A DNA stretch of 10,435 nucleotides from an uncultured Paludibacter sp. (GCA_937927845.1 CALFXE010000297.1:1-10435); one strand, 5' to 3'; positions 1 to 8,191 are shown, counted from the first letter of the stretch. The notes: a model not told the origin generated them from the sequence alone. Numbers and translations are program-made.

Positions 1-2
1 AC

Positions 3-341
3 CGGTTACACCCGTTTTACATGGTATATATATCAATGACGGGAGAGGTAATAGTGAATCATCTTGAACCTAAAGAAATCCTCGATAAAATGCGGTTATT
101 ATGCAAGGGAAAGAACGAACCTTTAACTGATTTATGTAAACAATTTAACAAGGAAACAAGAGATGGACGCAATATGAAGCAATATTCTACACTTTTAGGT
201 GATGCAATATCTTCTATTATACAGGTTAAGTCTCAAAGTGAAATCGATAGTTTTCTTAGTGGTGTACAAACCAGCTTTTTGTCTAATGACATTAAAGGAT
301 TGGACGATTTTGAATTGATTTGTTTTTTAGTTGTAAAATAA
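3..341 (+). CDS. Helicase-related protein, C-terminal end (partial, 5' end outside window)
   Basis: The frame is open to the window edge. It reads six residues (RLHPFY) before the first internal ATG at 21, so that ATG is probably not the true start and this is the last 112 residues of a larger protein. The tail contains HPFYMVYI, a stretch LEPKEILDKMRLLCKGK, and an end GLDDFELICFLVVK. I recognise this pattern as the C-terminus of the SNF2/superfamily 2-type helicases that precede DUF4391 and type III mod/res genes. That family assignment is from memory, and no helicase motif lies within the window. The stop is 6 nt before the next gene, which implies co-transcription. Inferred role: an ATP-dependent DNA translocase accessory to the downstream restriction-modification genes. 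An independent 106-residue gene starting at 21 is possible but less likely. Confidence 0.7.
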   Translation, partial: RLHPFYMVYISMTGEVIVNHLEPKEILDKMRLLCKGKNEPLTDLCKQFNKETRDGRNMKQYSTLLGDAISSIIQVKSQSEIDSFLSGVQTSFLSNDIKGLDDFELICFLVVK

Positions 342-347
342 AACACT

Positions 348-953
348 ATGCTGAATTTACCTAAATCCACAGAAGTAAACAGACAACTTCCTAAAAAAGC
401 CATTTACGAGAAGTTTAGTTTATCACAACAGGCTAGACACGCCTTTGACGCCGATATTAGTAAGATTGTAATTGTAAACGAATTGTCACCTTCTACAACT
501 ACTATTGAAAAGGGGACGTCAATAAGTATGTTTTATGTATTGCATATATTTTTGAAACAGCAAACCATTGCAATAAAAAACCTAGAGTTATTATCTAAAC
601 TGATAGATCAAAAAATGCTGTTTGTATTGGAGTACGAAGGGAAAATAAAGCTAGCTATTTATCACTTAAAGTTACTTCACACGGATTGGCAACCAATTTC
701 TGGGTTATCTTTGCATCTGCAAGGACTGAACTTCGATGTAGTTTGGGATAATATTATTGTTCAAGTGGGCGGTATCCAAATTGAAAATGGGAACTCCCTG
801 AACGAACAAATTCTTCTAGGTGAATATAAACTAAAGCTCCAGAAGCAAATGGATTCACTGGAAAAACAAGCCAGATCAGAAAAGCAGCCCCGCAAGAAGT
901 TTGAATTGGTGCAACAATTACAGAAATTGCAAATAGAAATGGAGGAGATGTAA
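348..953 (+). CDS. DUF4391 domain-containing protein
   Basis: This 201-residue protein starts at the ATG 6 nt after the helicase stop. The opening MLNLPKSTEVNRQLPKK, the segment FDADISKIVIVNELSP (residues 33-48), and the pair KMLFVLEYEGK (89-99) and LAIYHLKLL (102-110) are the pattern I know for DUF4391. Residues about 149-201 are charged and helical, probably a coiled coil (LEKQARSEKQPRKK). There is no signal peptide or membrane segment, so it should be cytoplasmic. DUF4391 has no established biochemical function known to me. It recurs between a helicase and type III mod/res genes, and I infer it is a partner or adaptor of that helicase or of the Mod-Res complex. Its last codons carry the Shine-Dalgarno site of the next gene, and its stop shares one base with the next ATG (TAATG). 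Confidence 0.88.
   Translation: MLNLPKSTEVNRQLPKKAIYEKFSLSQQARHAFDADISKIVIVNELSPSTTTIEKGTSISMFYVLHIFLKQQTIAIKNLELLSKLIDQKMLFVLEYEGKIKLAIYHLKLLHTDWQPISGLSLHLQGLNFDVVWDNIIVQVGGIQIENGNSLNEQILLGEYKLKLQKQMDSLEKQARSEKQPRKKFELVQQLQKLQIEMEEM
941..947 (+). promoter_or_regulatory. Strong Shine-Dalgarno site for the DUF4365 gene
   Basis: GGAGGAG lies 5 nt upstream of the ATG at 953, within the last codons of the DUF4391 gene. Such a full match to the anti-Shine-Dalgarno sequence is unusual next to the weak sites of the other genes here. It fixes the start of the DUF4365 gene and suggests re-initiation at the TAATG overlap. Confidence 0.7.
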
Positions 954-2758
954 TGGATAATAATGCAATAGAGAAGCTTGCCGTGATCGCCGTTGAGAAA
1001 AGTATAACTATATGTGATTATCTAAGCCCGTTTATAGCAGACAACGATAAAGAGCCGTCTTGGGATGGTTTTATATATATTTATAAGAACATAAACAAGA
1101 AAAAAAATCAGATAAAGGGGCGTGTACCTGTTCAGGTGAAAGGTAAACTAGTGACAAGTTTATCTAGGACTGAAATTACATATCAAATTGAGGTTGCAGA
1201 CTTAAATAATTATTTGAATGAAGGAGGCACATTCTTTTTTGTAGTACACATAAACCAAAATACTAATGAGGAGAAAATATATTTTAATGCTTTATCTCCT
1301 GTAAAATTGAAACATTATCTTTCTGGTATAAAAAACCAAAAAACAAAAAGTATAGGTTTAAAAGAATTTCCCTGTGAAGAAATTAAGAAATCACAAATAT
1401 TATTGAATTTCTATGAAAATAGTGTCCGTCAAAAGAGTTTTGCAAATACTCCTCCACTTTTAATTGAAGATTTGAAAGAGAATAATAATCTTACTAAATG
1501 GACAATTCCATTCAGTGGATATTGTGACAAAAGCAATAAAATCGATCCTGTTAAAGCCTTGTTCGAGAACGAAGTATATTTATATGCCGAAATTAAAGGA
1601 AGTAACATCTTACATCCAGTTGATTTTATACCGAATTCAATTGAGGTAACAGAAAGCGTAAATGAAAATATTATTGTTGATGGAATAAAGTTTTATAATA
1701 AATTCACACGTACAAGAACCATCGATAAATTGAAAATAACTTTTGGTACTAGTTTTTCCATTATTATTAATCATAATGACAATGCCCCTAAGATAGAATA
1801 TACTCAAAGCCCAATGCTCAGGCAAAGAGCTAAAGATTTAGATTTTACTCGCCGAGCAATAAAGGCAAAAGAATTTTATGTTGAAAATAAACGATTTCCA
1901 GTTTTAATCTCTGAAAAAGAATTAGAAAAATTCGATTTCATTCTACAAGAAGAAAGCCTAAAATATTATCAGAAGATGATTAAGGTGCTTGATGTCTTGA
2001 ATATTTGTGAAGATCTAAATCTTGAAGAAATGAAGGACAATGAGATACAGGAATTTAATAACTTGGTAATAGCATTTGTTGATAATAAACCAGTTGCCAA
2101 CCTTAAGAACGATTTATCGATAATAACCAAAATCAAAATATCAAACTTAACTATATTGTTGGCGTTTATTAAATGTGGACCAGACGATTCCACGTACAAG
2201 ATATGTGATTTCTTCCATTCTGAATTAGTATATAGTTATAAAGGGCCAAATGATGAACACCTACCAACATCTTGTTTTTCAATGCTGAATAAACAGGATT
2301 ATTTAGATTTATCAAATATAGATTATAATTCAATAGTGCCGTCATTTAAGTCTCTTTTGATTGAAAATGAAAGAATATTTGAAATTGCAAATAATACGTT
2401 GTTGGAAATGTTGATGGCGTTCGATGAAAATAAGGCTGACAAATTACTAAAAACGTCAAAAGACTTGGCTGAATGGATATATAAAGCTGATACACGGATA
2501 TTACCAAGTGATCTTAAATTAATTAATTATTTACAAGTTGTTCGAAGAGAGCGTGAACTAAATAAAGAAGAAATTAAAAAATTATATTTAATAATAGAAG
2601 ATAACAGTTCGCAAGAAGATTTTAAAGTCGGTGCATACCTATTGATGGATAATTTTACTGCAGCTGAAATTCATTTTGAAAAAATGGACGTTGAAGAACA
2701 GAAAAAGTTAAGAAAATATCCTATTTTCAATTTTTGGAAGGAAATGAAAAATATATAA
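953..2758 (+). CDS. DUF4365 domain protein, putative PD-(D/E)XK nuclease
   Basis: This 601-residue protein overlaps the DUF4391 gene by one base and ends 3 nt before mod. Residues about 1-160 look like DUF4365. There is an N-terminal helix with E7 and E15, then SWDGFIYIY with D38, then VPVQVKGK with Q61-V-K63, a beta strand FFFVVHI (94-100), and a segment ending near FNALSPVKL. The D...QxK layout is the PD-(D/E)XK nuclease-like core with Gln in place of Glu, a substitution I recall in this family. Residues about 165-290 look beta-rich. Residues about 290-601 look mostly alpha-helical, perhaps TPR- or HEAT-like, but I cannot name a domain there. There is no signal peptide or membrane helix. 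Hand-counted GC is low: 25% at 1681-1740 and 23% at 2521-2580, against 40% at 661-720 in the DUF4391 gene. This suggests separate acquisition. An A8 tract lies at 1100-1107. Nuclease activity is inferred, not shown. Confidence 0.72.
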   Translation: MDNNAIEKLAVIAVEKSITICDYLSPFIADNDKEPSWDGFIYIYKNINKKKNQIKGRVPVQVKGKLVTSLSRTEITYQIEVADLNNYLNEGGTFFFVVHINQNTNEEKIYFNALSPVKLKHYLSGIKNQKTKSIGLKEFPCEEIKKSQILLNFYENSVRQKSFANTPPLLIEDLKENNNLTKWTIPFSGYCDKSNKIDPVKALFENEVYLYAEIKGSNILHPVDFIPNSIEVTESVNENIIVDGIKFYNKFTRTRTIDKLKITFGTSFSIIINHNDNAPKIEYTQSPMLRQRAKDLDFTRRAIKAKEFYVENKRFPVLISEKELEKFDFILQEESLKYYQKMIKVLDVLNICEDLNLEEMKDNEIQEFNNLVIAFVDNKPVANLKNDLSIITKIKISNLTILLAFIKCGPDDSTYKICDFFHSELVYSYKGPNDEHLPTSCFSMLNKQDYLDLSNIDYNSIVPSFKSLLIENERIFEIANNTLLEMLMAFDENKADKLLKTSKDLAEWIYKADTRILPSDLKLINYLQVVRRERELNKEEIKKLYLIIEDNSSQEDFKVGAYLLMDNFTAAEIHFEKMDVEEQKKLRKYPIFNFWKEMKNI

Positions 2759-2761
2759 TAT

Positions 2762-4735
2762 ATGGACAAATTAAAAATGCATAGCATCAATAAAGTGGAT
2801 GATAATATACAAAGGGTTGGAAAATTATTTCCCAATTGCCTTACAGAACGTATAAATGAAAAAGGAGAAGTTGAGTATGCTATTGATTTTGACATACTGC
2901 GTCAGGAGTTGTCACCAGTGATAGTAGAGGGAAACGAAGAGCGTTATCAGTTTACCTGGCCTGATAAGAAGAAATCTCTTCTTCTGGCTAATGCACCCAT
3001 AGCAAAGACACTTCGCCCATGCCGAGAAGAGAGTGTGGATTTTGACAATACAGAAAATCTATATATAGAAGGCGACAATTTGGATGTCTTAAAACTTTTG
3101 CAAGAGACCTATTTGGGAAAGATTAAAATGATCTACATTGATCCGCCATATAACACAGGAAATGACTTTGTTTATGAAGATGATTTTGCCCAAAGCACAG
3201 AAGAATATCTCGCAAATAGCGGTCAATACGATGAAGAAGGGAATCGTTTAGTGCAAAATAATGAAAGTAATGGACGCTTCCACACGGATTGGCTAAATAT
3301 GATGTACCCAAGATTAAAAGTTGCAAAAGATTTGCTTGCTGAAGATGGAGTGGTATTAATTAATATGGATGAAAATGAATTTGTTAATTTGCAAAGACTG
3401 TGTGTTGACATTTTTGGAGAATGTAATGATTTAGGAACTATAGTTTGGGATAAACGTAATCCTAAGGGAGATGCTAAAGGTATTTCCTACCAACATGAAT
3501 ATATTATAGTTTATGCAAAGGATAAAGTTGCTTTTTTAGATAATTGTAAAATGCAAAGACCGAAGAAAAATGCTGAAGCCATTTTAAAGAAAGCAGAACA
3601 AATATTTAGGAAAATTAATTTGTTATTTTCTTTTGAACAAGCAAGTAGCGAATTTGCAGAGTGGCTAGCTTATCAATCGGATTTTACTGGTGGAGAAAAA
3701 GCATATAACAAGTTTGATGAACAAGGACAAGTTTTTCAATCTGTCTCAATGGCATGGCCAAATAAAAAAAGAGCTCCTGAAGATTACTTCATCCCTTTAC
3801 TTCATCCCATAACCCATAAGCCTTGTCCTGTACCCAGTAGAGGGTGGCGCAATCCATCTTCAACCATGAATAAATTATTGTCAAAAGGTTTGATTTTATT
3901 TGGTGAGGATGAAAATACACAACCACGAAGAAAATATTTACTTTCTGAGAATATGTATGAGAATATACCATCTTTATTATATTACGGAGGGAGTGATACT
4001 GTAATGTTAGAAGAAATGGGGATACCTTTTGATACCCCAAAAGTTGTTGATATATGTTTAGAACATATAAAATCTTTTACTAGTGCTGGAGATATTTTTT
4101 TAGATTTCTTTTCAGGCTCTTCAACTACGGCTCATGCTGTAATGAAACTCAATGCAGAAGACGGAGGTAAGCGTAAGTTCATTATGGTTCAGTTGCCAGA
4201 AGAAACTGATGAAAAAAGCGAAGCGTATAAAGCTGGATACAAAAATATCTGTGAATTAGGTAAAGAACGTATACGTCGTGCCGGGAAGAAAATAAAAGAT
4301 GAAGTGGTGCTAACGGATCAGAATCTCGATACTGGGTTTAGGGTGCTTAAGTTGGATAGTACAAATATGAAGGATGTATATTACAATCCAAATGATTACG
4401 AAGCCACTCTGTTTGCCTCTTTGGCAGATAATATAAAAGCGGATCGTACACCCGAAGATTTGCTTTTCCAGGTAATGCTAGACTTAGGTGTGCTGCTTTC
4501 ATGTAAAATTGAAGAACAGGAAATTAACGGCAAAAAGGTCTTTAATGTGGCTGATGGATATCTAATCGCCTGTTTTGATGAGAACGTAACCGCCGAAATA
4601 GTTAAAGCTATTGCGATGCAAAAGCCTTACTACTTCGTAATGCGCGATAGTTCATTGGCAGATGATAGTGTCGCTACTAACTTCGAACAGTTATTCGCCA
4701 CATACAGTCCGGATACAATTAGAAAGGTCCTATAG
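2762..4735 (+). CDS. mod: Type III restriction-modification DNA methyltransferase (Mod)
   Basis: This 657-residue protein is a beta-class amino-methyltransferase, expected to methylate N6 of adenine in an asymmetric site using S-adenosylmethionine. It supplies site recognition for the Mod-Res complex. The N-terminal segment runs to about residue 95 (DFDILRQEL, EGNEERYQFTWPDKKK, TLRPCREESVDFDNTENL) and is typical of type III Mod. The catalytic motif DPPY is at 127-130 in MIYIDPPYNTGNDF. The AdoMet-binding motif comes later, FLDFFSGSSTTAHAV at about 446-460, giving the DPPY-before-FxGx order of the beta class. The target-recognition region lies between them, about residues 225-425, and its DNA is much more AT-rich than the flanks. 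The start at 2762 gives MDKLKMHSIN, which matches the usual family start, so I prefer it over the ATG at 2777. It lies 3 nt after the DUF4365 stop, so it is in the same operon. All catalytic motifs are intact. The recognition sequence cannot be read from here. Confidence 0.95.
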   Translation: MDKLKMHSINKVDDNIQRVGKLFPNCLTERINEKGEVEYAIDFDILRQELSPVIVEGNEERYQFTWPDKKKSLLLANAPIAKTLRPCREESVDFDNTENLYIEGDNLDVLKLLQETYLGKIKMIYIDPPYNTGNDFVYEDDFAQSTEEYLANSGQYDEEGNRLVQNNESNGRFHTDWLNMMYPRLKVAKDLLAEDGVVLINMDENEFVNLQRLCVDIFGECNDLGTIVWDKRNPKGDAKGISYQHEYIIVYAKDKVAFLDNCKMQRPKKNAEAILKKAEQIFRKINLLFSFEQASSEFAEWLAYQSDFTGGEKAYNKFDEQGQVFQSVSMAWPNKKRAPEDYFIPLLHPITHKPCPVPSRGWRNPSSTMNKLLSKGLILFGEDENTQPRRKYLLSENMYENIPSLLYYGGSDTVMLEEMGIPFDTPKVVDICLEHIKSFTSAGDIFLDFFSGSSTTAHAVMKLNAEDGGKRKFIMVQLPEETDEKSEAYKAGYKNICELGKERIRRAGKKIKDEVVLTDQNLDTGFRVLKLDSTNMKDVYYNPNDYEATLFASLADNIKADRTPEDLLFQVMLDLGVLLSCKIEEQEINGKKVFNVADGYLIACFDENVTAEIVKAIAMQKPYYFVMRDSSLADDSVATNFEQLFATYSPDTIRKVL

Positions 4736-4737
4736 TA

Positions 4738-4884
4738 GTGAAATCGAGAAATAATAAGAATGTTAAACAGATTCAATTTGTGCAAGAATCGCTTGCACAA
4801 ATTTTATGGATAATAGATTATTCACACGAAGAGATCAATTATAAAATTAAATCACAAATTGAAATTGCCGACGATGAAGTTTAA
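4738..4884 (+). CDS. Small ORF between mod and res (48 residues)
   Basis: A GTG at 4738, 2 nt after the mod stop, opens a 48-codon frame that ends at TAA 4882-4884. The stop overlaps the preferred res ATG (4874) by 11 nt. AAAGG at 4723-4727 is a plausible Shine-Dalgarno site, 10 nt upstream. The product is hydrophilic and looks protein-like. It has a basic N-terminus (KSRNNKNVKQ), then FVQESLAQILWIIDYSHEE, then IKSQIEIADDEV, and could form one or two helices. I do not recognise the family. The tight packing and overlap with res are the usual signature of a translationally coupled gene, and the frame runs straight across what would otherwise be a 138-nt gap. It also contains a strong inverted repeat (4775-4803). 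It could instead be only a translated leader for res. Coding status is an inference. Confidence 0.55.
   Translation: MKSRNNKNVKQIQFVQESLAQILWIIDYSHEEINYKIKSQIEIADDEV
4775..4803 (+). promoter_or_regulatory. Hairpin between mod and res
   Basis: A perfect 12-bp inverted repeat has arms 4775-4786 (AATTTGTGCAAG) and 4792-4803 (CTTGCACAAATT), with a 5-nt loop AATCG. It is followed by TTATGG, so there is no full U-tract and it is a poor intrinsic terminator. It sits inside the small ORF and about 70 nt before the res start. It may attenuate transcription, block or stabilise the mRNA between mod and res, or be a protein-binding operator. The repeat is seen; the role is inferred. Confidence 0.55.
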
Positions 4885-7800
4885 TTTTAAGATACAACAA
4901 TATCAGACCGATGCTGTGGAAAGCGTTGTAAGGGTTTTCAACGGGCAAGGTCATTACGAAAAGGTAAGCTATATACGCGATTTAGGTAAAATTGAGCCTA
5001 AAAAGCCTGCTCAAACTTATATTGGACGAGAATTTGTTTCACCTGTAGAGCAAGCTGAATTCAATTTTATAGATGATACTGGGTTTAAAAATGAAGTAGT
5101 TGAACTTACAGACGAACAGCTCCTTTCTAATATCAAAAATCTGCAAGCTCGCAATAATATAAAGTTGTCCAACAAGCTTGTAAATGATCTTGGAAGGTGT
5201 AGTTTGGATATAGAAATGGAAACGGGTACCGGTAAGACATATGTTTATATTAAAACGATGTTTGAACTGAATAAGCGTTATGGTTGGAGTAAGTTTATTG
5301 TGGTGGTTCCCAGTATTGCCATTCGTGAGGGTGTAAAAAAGAGTTTTGAGATTACTCAGGATCACTTTATGGAGCATTACGGAAAGAAGGCCCGTTTCTT
5401 TATTTACAACAGCTCGAACCTGAATCAGCTCGACTCCTTTTCGAGTAGTGCGGGTATCAATGTGATGATTATTAATACCCAGGCTTTTGCTTCATCTTTG
5501 AAAGAGGGTGCGAACAATAAAGAAAGTCGAATTATCTATTCGAAGCGTGATGAGTTTGCTTCACGCAGACCCATTGATGTAATTAAAGCAAACCGACCTA
5601 TCATTATTCTGGATGAGCCCCAAAAGATGGGTGGTGAGGTAACACAAAAGGCTTTAAAGAATTTCAATCCGCTATTTAGCTTGAATTATTCGGCAACTCA
5701 TGCAAAACAACATAATTTAGTGTATGTGCTGGATGCATTAGATGCTTACAATAAACGTCTGGTAAAGAAGATAGAAGTAAAAGGGTTTGAAGTGAAAAAC
5801 TTCAGAGGGACCGATAAATATCTTTATTTGGAAAGCATTATTCTGTCAAGCAAGAAGACGCCAATGGCTAAAATTGAATTGGAAATAGCTTACAATAAAT
5901 CCATTAACCGTGAAAGCCGTATTTTGGGGGTAGGCGATAATCTGTATTATATTTCCAATGAGATGGAGCAATATAGAGGCTTTACCATATCTGAAATTGA
6001 TCCTATAAGAGGTACAGTCACTTTTTCAAATAGCGAAGTGATTCTTAAAGGGGATGTAGTGGGTGATATTTCTGAAAGGGATATGCGTCGCATTCAGATA
6101 AGGGAAACGATTCTTTCGCATTTTGAAAAAGAGGAACGGCTTTTTAATATGGGTATTAAAACCTTGTCGTTGTTCTTTATTGACGAGGTGGCCAAATACC
6201 GTATGTATGACGAGAATGGCGATGAAAGTTTAGGTGAATACGGCCAGATGTTTGAACAGGAATATGCCAACATATTAGGTGAATATGTTACATTATTTGA
6301 TTCGCCTTATCAAAGGTATCTCCAGAAACATGCTGTTAGCGATATTCACAAGGGGTACTTCAGTATTGATAAAAAGACAGGACGCAATGTTGACTCTCAA
6401 ATTAAAAGAGGGGCAGAGTTTTCGGATGATATTTCGGCTTACGATCTTATCTTGAAAAATAAGGAAAGATTGTTAAGCTTTGAAGAGCCTACCCGGTTTA
6501 TTTTCTCTCACTCTGCACTTCGGGAAGGTTGGGATAATCCTAATGTATTCCAGATTTGTACGCTAAAACATTCGGATTCTTCTACAACTAAACGACAGGA
6601 AGTTGGTCGAGGTTTACGCTTGTGTGTAAGTCAGTCCGGTAACCGAATGGATGCCGATACATGCGGAGATTCGGTTCATAATATAAACTTACTTACGGTA
6701 ATCGCCAGTGAGAGCTATAAGAATTTTGTAGGCGATTTGCAGAATCAGATTAAAGATCTGCTTTATGATAGACCTACAAAGGCTACCCAAGAGTATTTTA
6801 AAGGAAAAACTGTATTGATTGGCGAAGATTCCTCCAAGATAGACGAAAGACAGGCAAAGATAATTCACAATTATTTATTGAAAAATGATTATATTGATTT
6901 AGAAGATAATATTACTGATAGATACAGAACTGATTCTGAAAATCATTGTCTGGCTAAACTTCCCGATGAATTGATGCCAATGGCAGAGGGGATTCATATG
7001 CTTGTACAGGGAATATTTGATGATAGTATACTTGCAGGCATGATTGAGGATGGTAACAAAACTAAAATTGCTTCCAATGAACTGAACGAGAACTTCTTCA
7101 AAAAAGAGTTTCAGACTTTATGGGGATATATTAATCACAAGTATGCTTACACTGTAGATTTTGATAGCAATGAGTTGATTGCTAAATCTGTAAAACATAT
7201 CAATGACAGGTTGCAGGTTACTCAGTTACAGTATACCTCTGTTACCGGAACCCAGCGCAAAGACATGGATCAATTCGAATTGGAGCGTGGTGAGTCTTTT
7301 GATACAGAGAAATCGAAGACAAAGACTTTACAAAATGCCGGGGCTATTCAGATTAAATATGATTTGGTTGGTAAAGTGGCAATTGGTACTACGCTAACTC
7401 GCAGAACTACTGCTGCTATTTTGCAGGCTATTGATCCGGTTAAGTTAAGTATGTTTAAGTTTAATCCGGAAGAGTTCATTTCCAAAGTGATAAAGCTTAT
7501 TAAAGAACAGAAGGCAACGATGATTGTGGATCATATATCCTATGATCAGATTGAGGGTGAATACGATAGCTCTATTTTTACCGCTGAAAAACATTCACAG
7601 ACTTTGGATAAAGCTTTCAAGGCTCAGAGGCATATTCAGGATTATGTGTTTACAGATGGAACAGCCGAGAAAAGTGTAGAGCGAGTGTTCGCGCAGGATT
7701 TGGATACTGCCGAAGAGGTTTGTGTATATGCTAAGTTGCCCAAAGGATTTGCCATTCCTACACCTGTTGGGAACTATTCGCCCGACTGGGCCATTGCTTT

Positions 7801-7996
7801 TAATGAGGGGGCGGTAAAGCATATTTATTTTGTTGCAGAAACAAAAGGTACAATGGAATCATTGCAGCTACGCCCAATAGAACAGGCAAAGATATCTTGT
7901 TCAAAAAAGTTGTTTAATAAATTGTCTACAAGTAATGTTAAATACCACGATGTTGACAGCTATCAAAGCTTGTTGCAGATAATGTCTTCATTGTAG
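4874..7996 (+). CDS. res: Type III restriction enzyme, helicase-nuclease subunit (Res)
   Basis: This 1040-residue protein is the restriction subunit that, with Mod, uses ATP to act on unmodified DNA and cut it. I chose the ATG at 4874 (MKFNFKIQQYQTDAV), which matches the usual Res start. A TTG at 4859 would add five residues. Superfamily 2 helicase motifs are complete. Numbered from 4874, these are Walker A ETGTGKT at 116-122, VVVPS at about 143-147, the DEAD-like box DEPQ at 247-250, motif III SAT at 273-275, motif V SALREGWDNPNVF at 547-559 and motif VI QEVGRGLRL at 575-583. The C-terminal nuclease domain has SPDWAIAF with D971 and VAETKG with E989-T-K991, a classic PD-x(n)-ExK site. Length and motif order are normal for a type III Res and no frameshift is visible. 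It overlaps the small ORF by 11 nt, so its translation may depend on that ORF. It is the last gene before a strong terminator. Confidence 0.95.
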   Translation: MKFNFKIQQYQTDAVESVVRVFNGQGHYEKVSYIRDLGKIEPKKPAQTYIGREFVSPVEQAEFNFIDDTGFKNEVVELTDEQLLSNIKNLQARNNIKLSNKLVNDLGRCSLDIEMETGTGKTYVYIKTMFELNKRYGWSKFIVVVPSIAIREGVKKSFEITQDHFMEHYGKKARFFIYNSSNLNQLDSFSSSAGINVMIINTQAFASSLKEGANNKESRIIYSKRDEFASRRPIDVIKANRPIIILDEPQKMGGEVTQKALKNFNPLFSLNYSATHAKQHNLVYVLDALDAYNKRLVKKIEVKGFEVKNFRGTDKYLYLESIILSSKKTPMAKIELEIAYNKSINRESRILGVGDNLYYISNEMEQYRGFTISEIDPIRGTVTFSNSEVILKGDVVGDISERDMRRIQIRETILSHFEKEERLFNMGIKTLSLFFIDEVAKYRMYDENGDESLGEYGQMFEQEYANILGEYVTLFDSPYQRYLQKHAVSDIHKGYFSIDKKTGRNVDSQIKRGAEFSDDISAYDLILKNKERLLSFEEPTRFIFSHSALREGWDNPNVFQICTLKHSDSSTTKRQEVGRGLRLCVSQSGNRMDADTCGDSVHNINLLTVIASESYKNFVGDLQNQIKDLLYDRPTKATQEYFKGKTVLIGEDSSKIDERQAKIIHNYLLKNDYIDLEDNITDRYRTDSENHCLAKLPDELMPMAEGIHMLVQGIFDDSILAGMIEDGNKTKIASNELNENFFKKEFQTLWGYINHKYAYTVDFDSNELIAKSVKHINDRLQVTQLQYTSVTGTQRKDMDQFELERGESFDTEKSKTKTLQNAGAIQIKYDLVGKVAIGTTLTRRTTAAILQAIDPVKLSMFKFNPEEFISKVIKLIKEQKATMIVDHISYDQIEGEYDSSIFTAEKHSQTLDKAFKAQRHIQDYVFTDGTAEKSVERVFAQDLDTAEEVCVYAKLPKGFAIPTPVGNYSPDWAIAFNEGAVKHIYFVAETKGTMESLQLRPIEQAKISCSKKLFNKLSTSNVKYHDVDSYQSLLQIMSSL

Positions 7997-8030
7997 GAAA
8001 GTGGCTAATTAAAAGATAGATAGTGTATGA

Positions 8031-8061
8031 AGATCCGGCTCTGATAGGCCGGATTTTCTTT
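8031..8061 (+). terminator. Intrinsic terminator of the restriction-modification operon
   Basis: The GC-rich stem ATCCGGC (8033-8039) pairs with GCCGGAT (8048-8054) across an 8-nt loop. One wobble pair and one A-T pair extend it at the base. It is followed by TTTCTTTTTC. It lies about 35 nt after the res stop and ends the operon. Confidence 0.88.
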
Positions 8062-8142
8062 TTCTATTATTGTGGGCAATACTTATAGCATACATCCTTA
8101 AACAAATAAGTTAGATTCGCAAAGAATAATTATCCAAAATGA

Positions 8143-8160
8143 ACTTGTTATATAACATGT
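8143..8160. repeat. Imperfect palindrome in the intergenic region
   Basis: An 18-nt near-palindrome (one mismatched pair) surrounds a perfect 10-bp core GTTATATAAC at 8147-8156. It lies about 30 nt upstream of the candidate -7 box at 8192, so it could be an operator. In such AT-rich sequence it may also be chance. Confidence 0.25.
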
Positions 8161-8191
8161 ATGTATATCTTCTGGGTTATTTATATTTAAC

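Noticed and set aside
1100..1107. A8 tract in the DUF4365 gene as a phase-variation switch
   Set aside because: Eight A residues are expected by chance in sequence this AT-rich. A similar A8 occurs at 8476-8483 and an A7 at 3764-3770. No tandem repeat unit is present and the frame is intact.
4859..4873. TTG at 4859 as the res start
   Set aside because: The ATG at 4874 gives the family-typical N-terminus MKFNFKIQQYQ, and TTG would add only five unremarkable residues with no better ribosome site.
5039..5377. 112-codon minus-strand open frame inside res
   Set aside because: Lies wholly within a gene with complete helicase and nuclease motifs. The translation is low-complexity and resembles no family, so it is a shadow frame.
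7203..7397. 64-codon + strand frame in another phase inside res
   Set aside because: Overlaps an intact, motif-bearing gene and has no ribosome site or recognisable product.
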